DNA of 36,764 bases from a virus. The translations under genes and the position numbers were made by a program. The stretch lies in IMG/VR virus record IMGVR_UViG_3300009553_000013, positions 1 to 36,764 of that record. One strand, 5' to 3'. Within the stretch, counting starts at the first letter, position 1, and every line of letters starts with the position of its first letter. This document shows, one piece after another, positions 15,654 through 22,503 of the stretch. The notes beneath the pieces are model-generated. The model made no database searches, was not told the DNA's origin, and saw nothing but the letters and a program-made list of their open reading frames with translations.

Positions 15654-15913
15654 TGGACGCGCAGGCCCAGCTTGTAGCGGCCGGACTCGCCGGGCGGCAC
15701 AGCCGGGTCGAAGACCTCGAGCAGCCACACGCCGCCGACCTGCTCCGCGTCCACGCACAGGTCGGCGTGCTGCTCAGCGAGCTGCTGCGCGACGCCGGAC
15801 GCTTCGGTGGTGCTGGTGTCGATCCACGCTTCGTGGACGACGCGACCGTCGACGATGATGCGGAACCGGAGACGCGGGTCGTCCGGGTCGAACGGGTCGT
15901 TGTCGCTGGTCAT
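15650..15913 (-). CDS. Hypothetical protein, 87 residues (conserved actinobacterial type)
   Basis: ATG 15913 overlaps the initiator gene's stop. The protein has FDPDDPRLRFRIIVDGRVVH, then VAQQLAEQHADLCVDAEQV and WLLEVFDPAVPPGESGRYK. Small proteins with this 'DPxDPRLRFRIxVDG' opening and an 'EVFDP' strand recur in actinobacterial phages and mobile elements. The function is unknown. It appears to be a small alpha/beta domain. Confidence 0.68.
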   Translation of the reverse strand: MTSDNDPFDPDDPRLRFRIIVDGRVVHEAWIDTSTTEASGVAQQLAEQHADLCVDAEQVGGVWLLEVFDPAVPPGESGRYKLGLRVQ

Positions 15914-16899
15914 CGTGGCGGCTCCTGGTCATCGGGCTGGGTGCCGCCGTCGGCCTGGTGGTCGCAGCGGCCGGTCGGCTTGCGCGTGTCGGGGTCGAGC
16001 CGGAGCCCGTTCGAGTCGCACAGGTCGCACTCGGCGACGGCGGCGACGCGCTGGCGGCGCTCCTCGGCTTCGCGTGCCGCCGTGGCGTCGAGCCACGCCT
16101 GGTGCGCGAGCCGGGCGGCGCGGCACGGGCCGCACGGTGTCTCGGTTCCGTCGGGGTGTTTCGAACAGTGCATTGGAGGGGGGCCGGCGCCGGAGGCGTC
16201 GGCGGCTTGTGCGTCGCTGGTGCCGCGATGCCCTATCCGGGTTGCGGACCCTCCCGGACGTTTTTTCTGGGTTGTGGGTTGCGGTCTCTGGTTACGTTTC
16301 TTAACCACAACCCTGTCAAAACGGGATTGCGTATCGGATGCACTATCAGTGTCCGATTCTGTCCCGGATTCTGCTGTTGTTAAAGTAGCCGCTCGGCTCG
16401 TTTCGGCGTGATTTGCCGATGGGGTATGCGATGCCGCTTCGGATGGGTTATCGGATGGCGCACCCTCCGGGCTGGTTTTCCACAGCTCGGCGGCCATTTC
16501 CACATACCCGAGATGTTCGATTTCGAGGGCGAGTGCGTGCCTGATCCGGGTCGAGGAAACACCCTCCGCGGCGTCCATGATCACCGGTCGACGCTTCTCG
16601 TTGCGGATGCCGCCGTCCCACTTGACGAACTTGCGGATCAGCACCTCCTCGGTGTCGTCGTCGACGATCAGGTGCACGCCGGGGCAGTTCTCGAGCTCGC
16701 CAAGGACACGGCGTAGCTCGTCCGGTGACGAGTCGGCGGACATGGCCGCCCAGCGCCGCAGGGTGAGGTTCAGCGTGCCGGCGGCGGACACGTCGGGCTG
16801 GGTGCACAGCAGGAAGTAGACGGCCTGCTGCGTGCTGGTCAGGCTGGTGAAGTCCTCGTCGCGCCAGATGGACGTGGTGAACCGGCCGTAGTTACGCAT
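15910..16899 (-). CDS. Replication initiator / helicase-loader-like protein
   Basis: A 329-residue protein from ATG 16899. The first about 110 residues (MRNYGRFTTSIWRDEDF, TQQAVYFLLCTQPDVSAAG, LRRVLGELENCPG) form a winged-helix domain like phage replisome organiser and DnaD-type proteins. A Ser/Thr/Asp-rich linker (about 150-220) follows. The C-terminus has Cys pairs CSKHPDG, CGPC and CDLC with a late RCDH, probably zinc binding. It should bind the origin and recruit host helicase. The linker DNA (around 16261-16458) is unusually AT-rich and repetitive, suggesting an internal origin. It overlaps the HNH gene by 8 bp. Confidence 0.75.
   Translation of the reverse strand: MRNYGRFTTSIWRDEDFTSLTSTQQAVYFLLCTQPDVSAAGTLNLTLRRWAAMSADSSPDELRRVLGELENCPGVHLIVDDDTEEVLIRKFVKWDGGIRNEKRRPVIMDAAEGVSSTRIRHALALEIEHLGYVEMAAELWKTSPEGAPSDNPSEAASHTPSANHAETSRAATLTTAESGTESDTDSASDTQSRFDRVVVKKRNQRPQPTTQKKRPGGSATRIGHRGTSDAQAADASGAGPPPMHCSKHPDGTETPCGPCRAARLAHQAWLDATAAREAEERRQRVAAVAECDLCDSNGLRLDPDTRKPTGRCDHQADGGTQPDDQEPPR
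16261..16458. other. Candidate origin of replication inside the initiator gene
   Basis: A clear drop in GC compared with all surrounding genes, within the linker coding part of the initiator. It contains a 9-bp inverted repeat (GGGTTGTGG 16269-16277 and CCACAACCC 16305-16313). A hairpin with ATCGGA (16333-16338), CACT, AGTG and TCCGAT (16352-16357) follows. TCGGATG occurs at 16334-16340 and TCGGATGG at 16439-16446 and 16451-16458. Lambda-type phages place iterons inside the initiator gene, so this is a reasonable but untested origin. Confidence 0.45.
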
Positions 16900-17569
16900 G
16901 GGATTGTCCGTCGACAACGGCGCAGAGAGCGTTGTTGACGTGTTCCGCGTACTGTCCCATCGGATCGCGTGACTGGGGGTGTCTGTCCTCTTCGGCGTGC
17001 AGCAGCGCGGCCGCCCGGTCTTCGAGCTGGCGCACCTTCTTCCAACACACGCCGCAGAAATAGCGCCACGCCTCCTGTGGGCGGCCGCTCTTCGCTGCTG
17101 CGGCGATACGCGCGGCTTCTTCGAAGTCCACGAGGGCGAGGCCCGCACGGATCAACTGGTCGTAGGTGTTGAAGGCGTCGGGCGGGATGTAGTCGTAGAG
17201 GGTTCCGCCGCCGCGGTATGACGGCACGAGCGTGTCCGCGAAGACGTATTCGACTTCGCCAGCGACGACGCGCTGGCTTTCACGATCGGCTTCGATCATC
17301 TCCGCGGCACGGCGCTTCGCCGCGGCCCAGCGGACGGCGTCCTGGTCGACGTCGGCGATGAGCGCGGCGCCGGCGGGCGTCGCGGACTTGCCGCTGTTGC
17401 AGTCGCGGCAGGCGGTGACGAGGTTGCCTGGTTGGTCGGTGCCACCGAGCGCGACGGAGAGGACGTGGTCGATCTGCAGTTGGACGTTAGGCGCCGCGGC
17501 GCCGCAGTAGCGGCAAGCGTGGTTGTCGCGGCGGAAGATCTCGTAACGCAGTCGCTTGGATATGGGCAT
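16892..17569 (-). CDS. HNH endonuclease (actinobacterial type)
   Basis: A 225-residue protein. The N-terminal HNH domain is complete: RYEIFRRDNHACRYCG with cysteines 19 and 22, LQIDHVLSVALGG with DH 34-35, NLVTACRDCNSGKS with Asn 49, cysteines 54 and 57 and the closing N-x-G-K. The rest is helical, with a GGGTLYDYIPPDAFNTYDQL segment and a YFCGVCWKKVRQLE motif that may hold a second metal ion. Proteins of this layout are widespread in actinobacterial prophages. It could be a homing-type nuclease or act in DNA processing. It sits within the early operon and overlaps the initiator gene. Confidence 0.85.
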   Translation of the reverse strand: MPISKRLRYEIFRRDNHACRYCGAAAPNVQLQIDHVLSVALGGTDQPGNLVTACRDCNSGKSATPAGAALIADVDQDAVRWAAAKRRAAEMIEADRESQRVVAGEVEYVFADTLVPSYRGGGTLYDYIPPDAFNTYDQLIRAGLALVDFEEAARIAAAAKSGRPQEAWRYFCGVCWKKVRQLEDRAAALLHAEEDRHPQSRDPMGQYAEHVNNALCAVVDGQSHA

Positions 17570-17599
17570 CGGTCACCGCCTGGGGTTGAGGTGGGTCGA

Positions 17600-17809
17600 T
17601 CATTCCGCGACCTGGCCGGCGCGGATCCGCTCGTCGGCGGCTTCGACGGTGGCGGCGACGAGGGCGAGGCTGGCGTGGATCTGGGCGGCGGCGAGGCAGT
17701 ACCGCTCGTGGTTGTCCTGGTCGGTGTACTCGGCTTCGCGGAGGAGCTTCTCGGCTTGCCGGTAGTGCTCGCGCGCGGCGCCGAACGTTGTTGTGTCGCC
17801 GGAGGTCAC
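17600..17809 (-). CDS. Hypothetical helical protein, 69 residues
   Basis: GTG 17809 overlaps the preceding stop (GTGA). Nearly all of it is predicted helix: FGAAREHYRQAEKLLREAEY, then YCLAAAQIHASLALVAATVE. It looks like a two-helix hairpin. The pattern of a TPR-like helical pair is common in small actinobacterial proteins; function unknown. A 30-bp gap separates it from the HNH gene. Confidence 0.62.
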   Translation of the reverse strand: MTSGDTTTFGAAREHYRQAEKLLREAEYTDQDNHERYCLAAAQIHASLALVAATVEAADERIRAGQVAE

Positions 17810-18135
17810 TGCTCGTCCTGGTCGAACAGGTCGGGGTCGCCGCCGCGCGCCTTGACGGCCGCGAGGAGCAGCGCTTCGGCCTTCTTCGCCAGCCCGTTGT
17901 CGCCTGCGATTTCGATGCGGAGGATGCGGATGACGGCGGTGTCGGTGTCGTCGTCGACGTCGTCGATGACGCGGGCGGTGTCGAGCTGGATGATCGCGTA
18001 GCGGCGTTCGCGGGGGCTGGCGACGAGCTTCTCGGCCCATGGTTTGAGCCCGTTCCCGTCGCCTTTGGGCAGGGCCGCGGCGAGGCGGACGGCGTAGGCG
18101 GCGGCGGTGTCGACGGGTTCGGTGGCTCGGGTCAT
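17806..18135 (-). CDS. Hypothetical protein, 109 residues
   Basis: ATG 18135 overlaps the zinc-binding gene's stop; its own stop overlaps the next GTG. It has TAAAYAVRLAAALPKGDGNG, then ERRYAIIQLDTARVIDDVDD and a helical tail ending DPDLFDQDEQ. The acidic C-terminus ending in DPDLF resembles peptides that bind sliding clamps or partner proteins. That is only a visual similarity. No family recognised. Confidence 0.65.
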   Translation of the reverse strand: MTRATEPVDTAAAYAVRLAAALPKGDGNGLKPWAEKLVASPRERRYAIIQLDTARVIDDVDDDTDTAVIRILRIEIAGDNGLAKKAEALLLAAVKARGGDPDLFDQDEQ

Positions 18136-18359
18136 CGGGTGTCCTTCCGGCGGTGTTGGTCGGCGTGGGGGCAAGTCGCGAAGTGGCTGGTGTGGCGCGG
18201 CCCGCTCGAGTGCGGGTCGACGTGCACGCGGTTCGGTGTGCCGTAGTCGAGGACGAGGTTGCCGTCGGCGCGGGGCGTGGGGTCGATGGGCATGCGCCGG
18301 CCGTTGCCGGTGACGGCCCACAGGACGGGTCGGCCGCAGGAGCGGCAGTGGTCAGACAT
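18132..18359 (-). CDS. Small zinc-binding protein, 75 residues
   Basis: ATG 18359 overlaps the RecT-like gene by 8 bp. CRSCGRPVLWAVTGNGRRMP forms a CxxC knuckle, and HFATCPHADQHR near the end gives the second Cys/His set. Residues between (PIDPTPRADGNLVLDY) are a conserved type of loop. This compact zinc protein is common in actinophage early operons with unknown function. Confidence 0.75.
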   Translation of the reverse strand: MSDHCRSCGRPVLWAVTGNGRRMPIDPTPRADGNLVLDYGTPNRVHVDPHSSGPRHTSHFATCPHADQHRRKDTR

Positions 18360-19566
18360 CCGGCTGGACGTCTGGCTCGACGGGTGGCTCGACGCCCCAC
18401 TGGACGTCGCGCTGAGTGCGTTCGGTGAGGTTGTCGATGACGCGGGAGGCCTCCTCGGCGGACAGGTCGTCGCTGGTGTCGATGTCGCGGCCGAGGATGC
18501 CGCCGAGGGTGGCGAGCCGGTCGACGCGGTCGGTGATGCCGAGCTCGTTGCAGAGGGCCATGATCATGCGCTGCTGGGCCTTCGTCATGCGCTTCGCCGG
18601 CAGGGTGCGGGCCGGCGCGGGCGGTGCCGGCGCGGGCGGCTCGTCGGGGACGGGCAGCGGCACGTCGACGACGCCGGCGATGGGGTGCAGTCGCGGCTCG
18701 ACAGGCTCGTCCGGGGCCGGCGCGACGATGGGGGCGCCAGCGGCCGGCCCCAGACGAGGTCTATGGGTGGTCGGAGGTGTGCGGTCTGGGGGCGGTTCGG
18801 AGTTGGCGGCGGGTGGTTCGTCGAATCCGGGGTCATCGTCCACGGCGGGTGCCGCCGGCCGCGGGGCTGCGGTGACAGCGGGCGGGGTCGCGCGCGCTTT
18901 GCGTTGCGCGGTGCGTTTGGCCGGCGGCCGGTGTATGTCCAGTTCGGCGGCTTCGGGGTCGTCGCCGAGCTCTTCGGCCAGGTACGGCATGCCGAGCAGC
19001 GCCTCCGGCGCGACCAGGCGGGCGCACTCCCCCGTCGCCCGCGCCACCAGCATCGCCATCGGCTGCTGCTGCCAGTTCGGCTTGCCGAGCAGGCCGAGGT
19101 CTTTGGCGCGGTCGACGGTCCACACCGACTCTTGGGTGCGAGTCGACCCGGCGCGGCGGCCGCGGACGATGGCGCGGGTCTTGGTGGATTCCTCGACCCA
19201 GATCTCGTGGCCGCGGGCGATGACGATGGCGCGGGCACCGAGCGCGTTGAGGGCGGGGGTGCCCATGATGACGTTGATGCTGCGCAGCGACGCCATCGGC
19301 TCGAGGCCGAGTTCCTTGCCGGTCAGCAGCGTCGCGGCGACGTTGGCTGTGGTGGCGGGGATGTCGATGTCGCGGCTGTTGTGTTGCCGCACGCGGAGCG
19401 TCTCGGGGACGAACGGCGTCGACGCGAGGCCGCGGGCGATCTGCGCGGCCGCGGCCATCTCCCCGGCCCAGGTCTCGAGGTCGGGACGGTCCGGCCGGGT
19501 CTCGCGGCGCGTGAGCTGCTGCTGCTCGGCCGGGTCGCGGTAGATGTCGATGTCGGCGGCGGTCAT
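18352..19566 (-). CDS. RecT-like single-strand annealing protein
   Basis: A 404-residue protein from ATG 19566, overlapping the exonuclease stop (ATGA). Residues about 30-215 form the annealing domain: a RGLASTPFVPETLR segment, TLLTGKELGLEPMASLRSIN, VIMGTPALNALGARAIV, a WTVDRAKDLGLLGKPNW stretch and CARLVAPEALLGMPYLAEEL. Then comes a Pro/Ala linker. A helical C-terminal domain (KRMTKAQQRMIMALCNELGI, DLSAEEASRVIDNL) of a type found on phage annealing and recombination proteins closes it. Together with the exonuclease it should repair and recombine phage DNA ends. Confidence 0.82.
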   Translation of the reverse strand: MTAADIDIYRDPAEQQQLTRRETRPDRPDLETWAGEMAAAAQIARGLASTPFVPETLRVRQHNSRDIDIPATTANVAATLLTGKELGLEPMASLRSINVIMGTPALNALGARAIVIARGHEIWVEESTKTRAIVRGRRAGSTRTQESVWTVDRAKDLGLLGKPNWQQQPMAMLVARATGECARLVAPEALLGMPYLAEELGDDPEAAELDIHRPPAKRTAQRKARATPPAVTAAPRPAAPAVDDDPGFDEPPAANSEPPPDRTPPTTHRPRLGPAAGAPIVAPAPDEPVEPRLHPIAGVVDVPLPVPDEPPAPAPPAPARTLPAKRMTKAQQRMIMALCNELGITDRVDRLATLGGILGRDIDTSDDLSAEEASRVIDNLTERTQRDVQWGVEPPVEPDVQPDV

Positions 19567-20369
19567 GACGCGGCCGCGCGGTCGGGCTGCAACGCCTTGC
19601 CCATCAGCGAGTCGATGCGGGCGCTGCGAGTCTCTTTGTCCCACTTCACCCATCGCCCGACGAGCGCGACGTGCCGGAACAGGTTGAATGTCACCTCTCC
19701 GATGTTCATCGGGTAGATGTCGAACCCGTCGGCGCGCAAATGCACGACCGCGGCCCGCTCGATCCCGAGTTCGGACATCGGATGCTCGAGGCCGTCGCCG
19801 CCGACCCAGTGTTCGGCGTGCGCGTACGCGGCCAGCTGCAGTGCCGCCTCTGCGTACACGCTCTTGCCGGTCTTCCAGTCGAACAGGTAGCGGGCGGCGC
19901 GGAGGCGGCCGGCGAGCATGTCGGCGACCAGGTCCACGGTGCCGGCGTACGGGATCGCCCGGTTCACCACGGTGGTCTCGGACACGACCGGCTCGACCTG
20001 GTAGGTGTCGAGGAAACGCACGCACGCCTCGACGTGCCCTTCGAGGCCGGGCGGGATCTCGACCTTCTGGCCGTGAAGCAGCTGCTCGGCGAGCTGGTGG
20101 ATGGTGGTGCCCTTGCCGGCGGCGGCGTCGCGGGTGCGTTGCCAGGCGTACTGGATCTGCTTGGCGCGTTCGAGCAGCCCCAGCTCCTGGAGCTCGTCCC
20201 AGTGGGTAATCGCGTACTGGGCGGCTTCGCCGGCGGCCCAGTTCGTCAGCCCACCCTTCGGGATGCCGTCGCCGAGCAGGGTGGTGACGCCGGGCACCTT
20301 GGTCTCGTTTCCGTCGGCGTCGACGTCGTAGTAGGAATGCCCGGCACCGTGGTTCCTGCGCTTGATCAT
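19563..20369 (-). CDS. PD-(D/E)XK exonuclease (RecB/RecE-like)
   Basis: A 268-residue nuclease from ATG 20369. Motifs: KGTTIHQLAEQLL with a histidine at 91 typical of RecB-like nucleases, YAGTVDLVAD with Asp 146, and LFDWKTGKS with Asp 164 and Lys 166. This is the complete PD-(D/E)XK core. It resects DNA ends to make 3' tails for the annealing protein encoded directly after it. It overlaps genes on both sides by 4 bp. Confidence 0.85.
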   Translation of the reverse strand: MIKRRNHGAGHSYYDVDADGNETKVPGVTTLLGDGIPKGGLTNWAAGEAAQYAITHWDELQELGLLERAKQIQYAWQRTRDAAAGKGTTIHQLAEQLLHGQKVEIPPGLEGHVEACVRFLDTYQVEPVVSETTVVNRAIPYAGTVDLVADMLAGRLRAARYLFDWKTGKSVYAEAALQLAAYAHAEHWVGGDGLEHPMSELGIERAAVVHLRADGFDIYPMNIGEVTFNLFRHVALVGRWVKWDKETRSARIDSLMGKALQPDRAAAS

Positions 20370-20635
20370 TGGATCGGTCCCCCTGCCGGGGCGGCGGCCC
20401 ACACCTGGCCGGGGCCGAGTTCGCCGCGCAGCACCTGGTCCGCGGCGGTGGTCCGCCACGTGAGGGTGCAGAGTTTGGCTTCCAGCGCGACGACGAACCC
20501 GGCGAGCTGCTGGACGTCGGCAGGTTCGGGGTCGCGGCCGTCCTGCACCTCGCCGAGGATCGCGAGCGCACGGGTCCGCATCTCCAGCGGCGTGGCGGGG
20601 GTGAGCACGCGGCCGCGCGCACGCGCCACGGTCAT
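20366..20635 (-). CDS. Hypothetical protein, 89 residues
   Basis: ATG 20635 overlaps the preceding stop and its stop overlaps the exonuclease start. The protein has TPLEMRTRALAILGEVQDGR, then LAGFVVALEAKLCTLTWR and a Gly/Pro/Ala-rich end. It is helical. Its position upstream of the exonuclease suggests a recombination accessory role, but nothing in the sequence proves this. Confidence 0.65.
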   Translation of the reverse strand: MTVARARGRVLTPATPLEMRTRALAILGEVQDGRDPEPADVQQLAGFVVALEAKLCTLTWRTTAADQVLRGELGPGQVWAAAPAGGPIQ

Positions 20636-21294
20636 GGCGTTCGCGCCTTACGCCCGTGCGCCCGGGCCTGGTGCACGCCGACGTTCTTCAGGCCAGTCCG
20701 CCCACAGACGTCGGAGATCCCTTTGCCGGTAAGGGTTTCCGTGCGTGTGACGGCCGCCGGCGTGGTGCCGTGGAGCTGGGCGCGGGCCGCCTTCAGCTCG
20801 GCCTCGAGGTCCGCGATGCGGCGCATCGCGTCAACCTTGGGCCGTTCCTCCTCGAGCCGTCCGCGGAGGTCGCCGAGCAGCTGGCCGATCTTCTCGGCCA
20901 GGACGACGGTGCGTTTGAACGGGGAGAAGCGCCCCTCGTCGAGCAGGGCGCCGAGGCCGCCGGGCTTGTCGACAACGACGCGGGCGGGCGGTGCCGGTTC
21001 GATGACCAGTGCCTCGTCGAGGACCTCGAGGGCGGGGCAGTCGCACCCCTCGGCGCCGCAGCCGCCATCGGCGTGCCGGCTGTCGGTGTGGCCGCACAGG
21101 CACAGCACGGACACGTGCGCGGCCAGCGTCGCCGCGATGGCGGCGGGCGGTCGTGCGGCCGCGAGCTTGGGCCGGTATGCCAGGCAGGTGCAGTGTGCGG
21201 CGGTGCACTGCGGCGCGAACCCGGCCTGGTCGTGGTCGTGCTTGTCGTGGCCGCACCGGCACAGCGGCCGGTCGACGGCCTGCAGCGCGGTCAT
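20632..21294 (-). CDS. Protein with duplicated Cys/His metal-binding module
   Basis: A 220-residue protein. Two similar units, CRCGHDKHDHDQAG then CTAAHCTCLAY (about 12-41) and CLCGHTDSRHADGG then CGAEGCDCPAL (about 65-90), each show a C-x-CGH...H...C...C-x-C layout, consistent with zinc binding and internal duplication. Residues 115-180 form a long coiled coil (GQLLGDLRGRLEEERPKV, IADLEAELKAARAQL). The C-terminus (GISDVCGRTGLKNVGVHQAR) looks like a degenerate C2H2-type or DNA-binding end. It may be a DNA-binding early protein. Overlaps neighbours by 4 bp. Confidence 0.75.
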   Translation of the reverse strand: MTALQAVDRPLCRCGHDKHDHDQAGFAPQCTAAHCTCLAYRPKLAAARPPAAIAATLAAHVSVLCLCGHTDSRHADGGCGAEGCDCPALEVLDEALVIEPAPPARVVVDKPGGLGALLDEGRFSPFKRTVVLAEKIGQLLGDLRGRLEEERPKVDAMRRIADLEAELKAARAQLHGTTPAAVTRTETLTGKGISDVCGRTGLKNVGVHQARAHGRKARTP

Positions 21295-21512
21295 GCCCGT
21301 GCCGCCCGCCGGGACCGGAGCCTATCCACAGCTTCCATCCACAGGTCGGGGCCGTCGGCGTGGCCGGCGAGGCTGTAGCCGAGTTCGCGGAGGAACTCGG
21401 CGCGGGCCAGGGTGCGCTGGTCGGCTGGGTATCCGTCGAGGAGCCGGTCCAGGGCGCACGCCATGCGGCTGGCGACCTCGATTTCCGGCGCATTTGTGCG
21501 GGTATTGCTCAT
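21291..21512 (-). CDS. Hypothetical helical protein, 73 residues, first gene of the coupled early operon
   Basis: ATG 21512 has CGGAG about seven bases upstream. A longer form from ATG 21626 is rejected because its extra codons lack the usual third-position GC. The protein is helical: PEIEVASRMACALDRLLDG, QRTLARAEFLRELGYSLAG and a basic end. It overlaps the next gene by 4 bp. It starts the chain of coupled genes running to 12897. Confidence 0.65.
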   Translation of the reverse strand: MSNTRTNAPEIEVASRMACALDRLLDGYPADQRTLARAEFLRELGYSLAGHADGPDLWMEAVDRLRSRRAARA

Positions 21513-21710
21513 CGAAAGCTCCGTACGGTTGAGCTCAAATCTCGCCGCATTCCCACCGGGAAATGACGACCGCCGGCGGTCGGGAACGAACCGCACGTCG
21601 GAGATCCTTGCGTGGGCAGCATTCATCGCCTGGGCTCCTCGCCCTCGAATTGGTGTTTGGCCTCGGCGCGCGGCCCGGCCCGGGTTTGACGCGCCGAGAG
21701 TTCAGGCGCG
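21513..21710. promoter_or_regulatory. Gap with 16-bp perfect palindrome
   Basis: Between the excisionase-like gene and the first coupled early gene lies a 198-bp stretch of lower GC. It holds a perfect 16-bp palindrome, CGACCGCCGGCGGTCG (21567-21582), and a smaller repeat, TTCCC/GGGAA, at 21550-21562. The palindrome lies about 55 bp before the 21512 start and is a good candidate operator or early promoter control site. No -10/-35 pair stands out clearly. Confidence 0.45.
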
Positions 21711-21938
21711 TCAGGCTGACTTGCGCTTGCCGGCGCGGGTGCGGTTCCGGTCGACGTAGTCGATCACGGCACGCTGCAGAATGCGGCGTTCACGGCCGAT
21801 TTTGAACGACTCGATCTGGGGCTCGGGTCCTGCGAGCAGGCGGCGCACGGAGCGCGGCGACATGTTCAGGAACTCGGCGAGCCCGTCGACGGTGAACGAG
21901 CTGTGGATCTCGGTGATGTCAAGTGGTGGCATCGGCAT
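21711..21938 (-). CDS. Excisionase-like / winged-helix DNA-binding protein
   Basis: A 75-residue protein of the MerR-like excisionase type: FTVDGLAEFLNMSPRSVRRL (helix-turn-helix), then IESFKIGRERRILQRAVIDY and a basic tail (RTRAGKRKSA). The R-R-V-R-R-L and the following 'FKIGRERRI' wing are typical of HTH_17 proteins. It may be the recombination directionality factor (Xis) or a Cro-like early regulator. It is divergent from the repressor-like gene across a repeat-rich gap. Start chosen at ATG 21938; ATG 21932 is also possible. Confidence 0.8.
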   Translation of the reverse strand: MPMPPLDITEIHSSFTVDGLAEFLNMSPRSVRRLLAGPEPQIESFKIGRERRILQRAVIDYVDRNRTRAGKRKSA

Positions 21939-22110
21939 GTGCTCCGGCGGTTCCGGTGGTGCACGACTTGTGGGCTAAGCGCCTTAACAGCTACCCGTGA
22001 CTCTCCGTGACCGCAAGATACCTTCTAGAAACTCGGCCGCAACTGACGCTTTCCTTCCGTGACTGACCGTAAAATGTCACCCACGTCCACGAATTAATAA
22101 CGTGCGGCAT
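21939..22110. promoter_or_regulatory. Divergent switch region with CCGTGAC operator-like repeats
   Basis: The gap between the excisionase-like gene (minus) and the repressor-like gene (plus) is AT-richer than its surroundings. CCGTGAC occurs at 21995-22001, 22005-22011 (10 bp apart, one helical turn) and 22057-22063, with a related GACCGTAA just after the third. TAAG-CGC-CTTA (21976-21986) is a short inverted repeat. An AT-rich ATTAATAA stands just before the repressor start and may be its -10 element. This is the expected place for repressor operators and the early promoter. Confidence 0.55.
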
Positions 22111-22503
22111 ATGCCGTCCCGCCAAGGCTCGTTTGCACGCTCGCTCATCGACGAGCGTGACGGACGGCTGGCCAAGGACCTCGACGCAGCGATCGGCTGG
22201 TACAACGGAAAGACCGCGAAGCTGATCGCGCAGACGATCAGAAACGGGCGTGTGCCGCATGTCGACGACGTCACGAGGATCGCGGCCGCGCTGCAGACAC
22301 CGACAGATCCGGTAGAGCTGCTGATCGCGTTCGCGCGGGACGCCGGACTGCGCACCAGTGGCGAGAACCTCGGCCGCGCCCTCACTCTCATCGCGCAGAC
22401 GCGGCGGCTGACCCACGCCGAGCGGGCCACGGTCCAGCAGGTGACCGATCAGATCGTGGCGCAGTTCAACGCCAGCCGCGCGGCGCGGCGCCGGCGGCGC
22501 TAG
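22111..22503 (+). CDS. Repressor-like HTH protein (putative immunity repressor)
   Basis: A 130-residue protein on the opposite strand to its neighbours. After SRQGSFARSLIDERDGRLA comes a helical region with KTAKLIAQTIRNGRVPHVDD and VTRIAAALQTP, laid out like a Cro/C1-type DNA-binding fold, then a helical second part and a very basic end (ASRAARRRRR). Its position between integrase and an excisionase-like gene fits a lysogeny repressor. No ribosome site is visible; ATG 22111 lies 10 bases after an AT-rich hexamer, so a leaderless mRNA is likely. GTG 22102 is an alternative start. Its stop shares the CTAG at 22500-22503 with the integrase stop. Confidence 0.65.
   Translation: MPSRQGSFARSLIDERDGRLAKDLDAAIGWYNGKTAKLIAQTIRNGRVPHVDDVTRIAAALQTPTDPVELLIAFARDAGLRTSGENLGRALTLIAQTRRLTHAERATVQQVTDQIVAQFNASRAARRRRR

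Noticed and set aside
21513-21626. Longer N-terminus for the first early gene from ATG 21626
   Set aside because: The extra codons lack the usual third-position GC and contain the palindromic operator-like sequence; ATG 21512 has its own ribosome site.
22077-22430. Minus-strand open frame opposite the repressor-like gene
   Set aside because: Its protein has shadow-like Ser/Arg/Ala composition, while the plus-strand frame has a helix-turn-helix-like region and fits the lysogeny layout.
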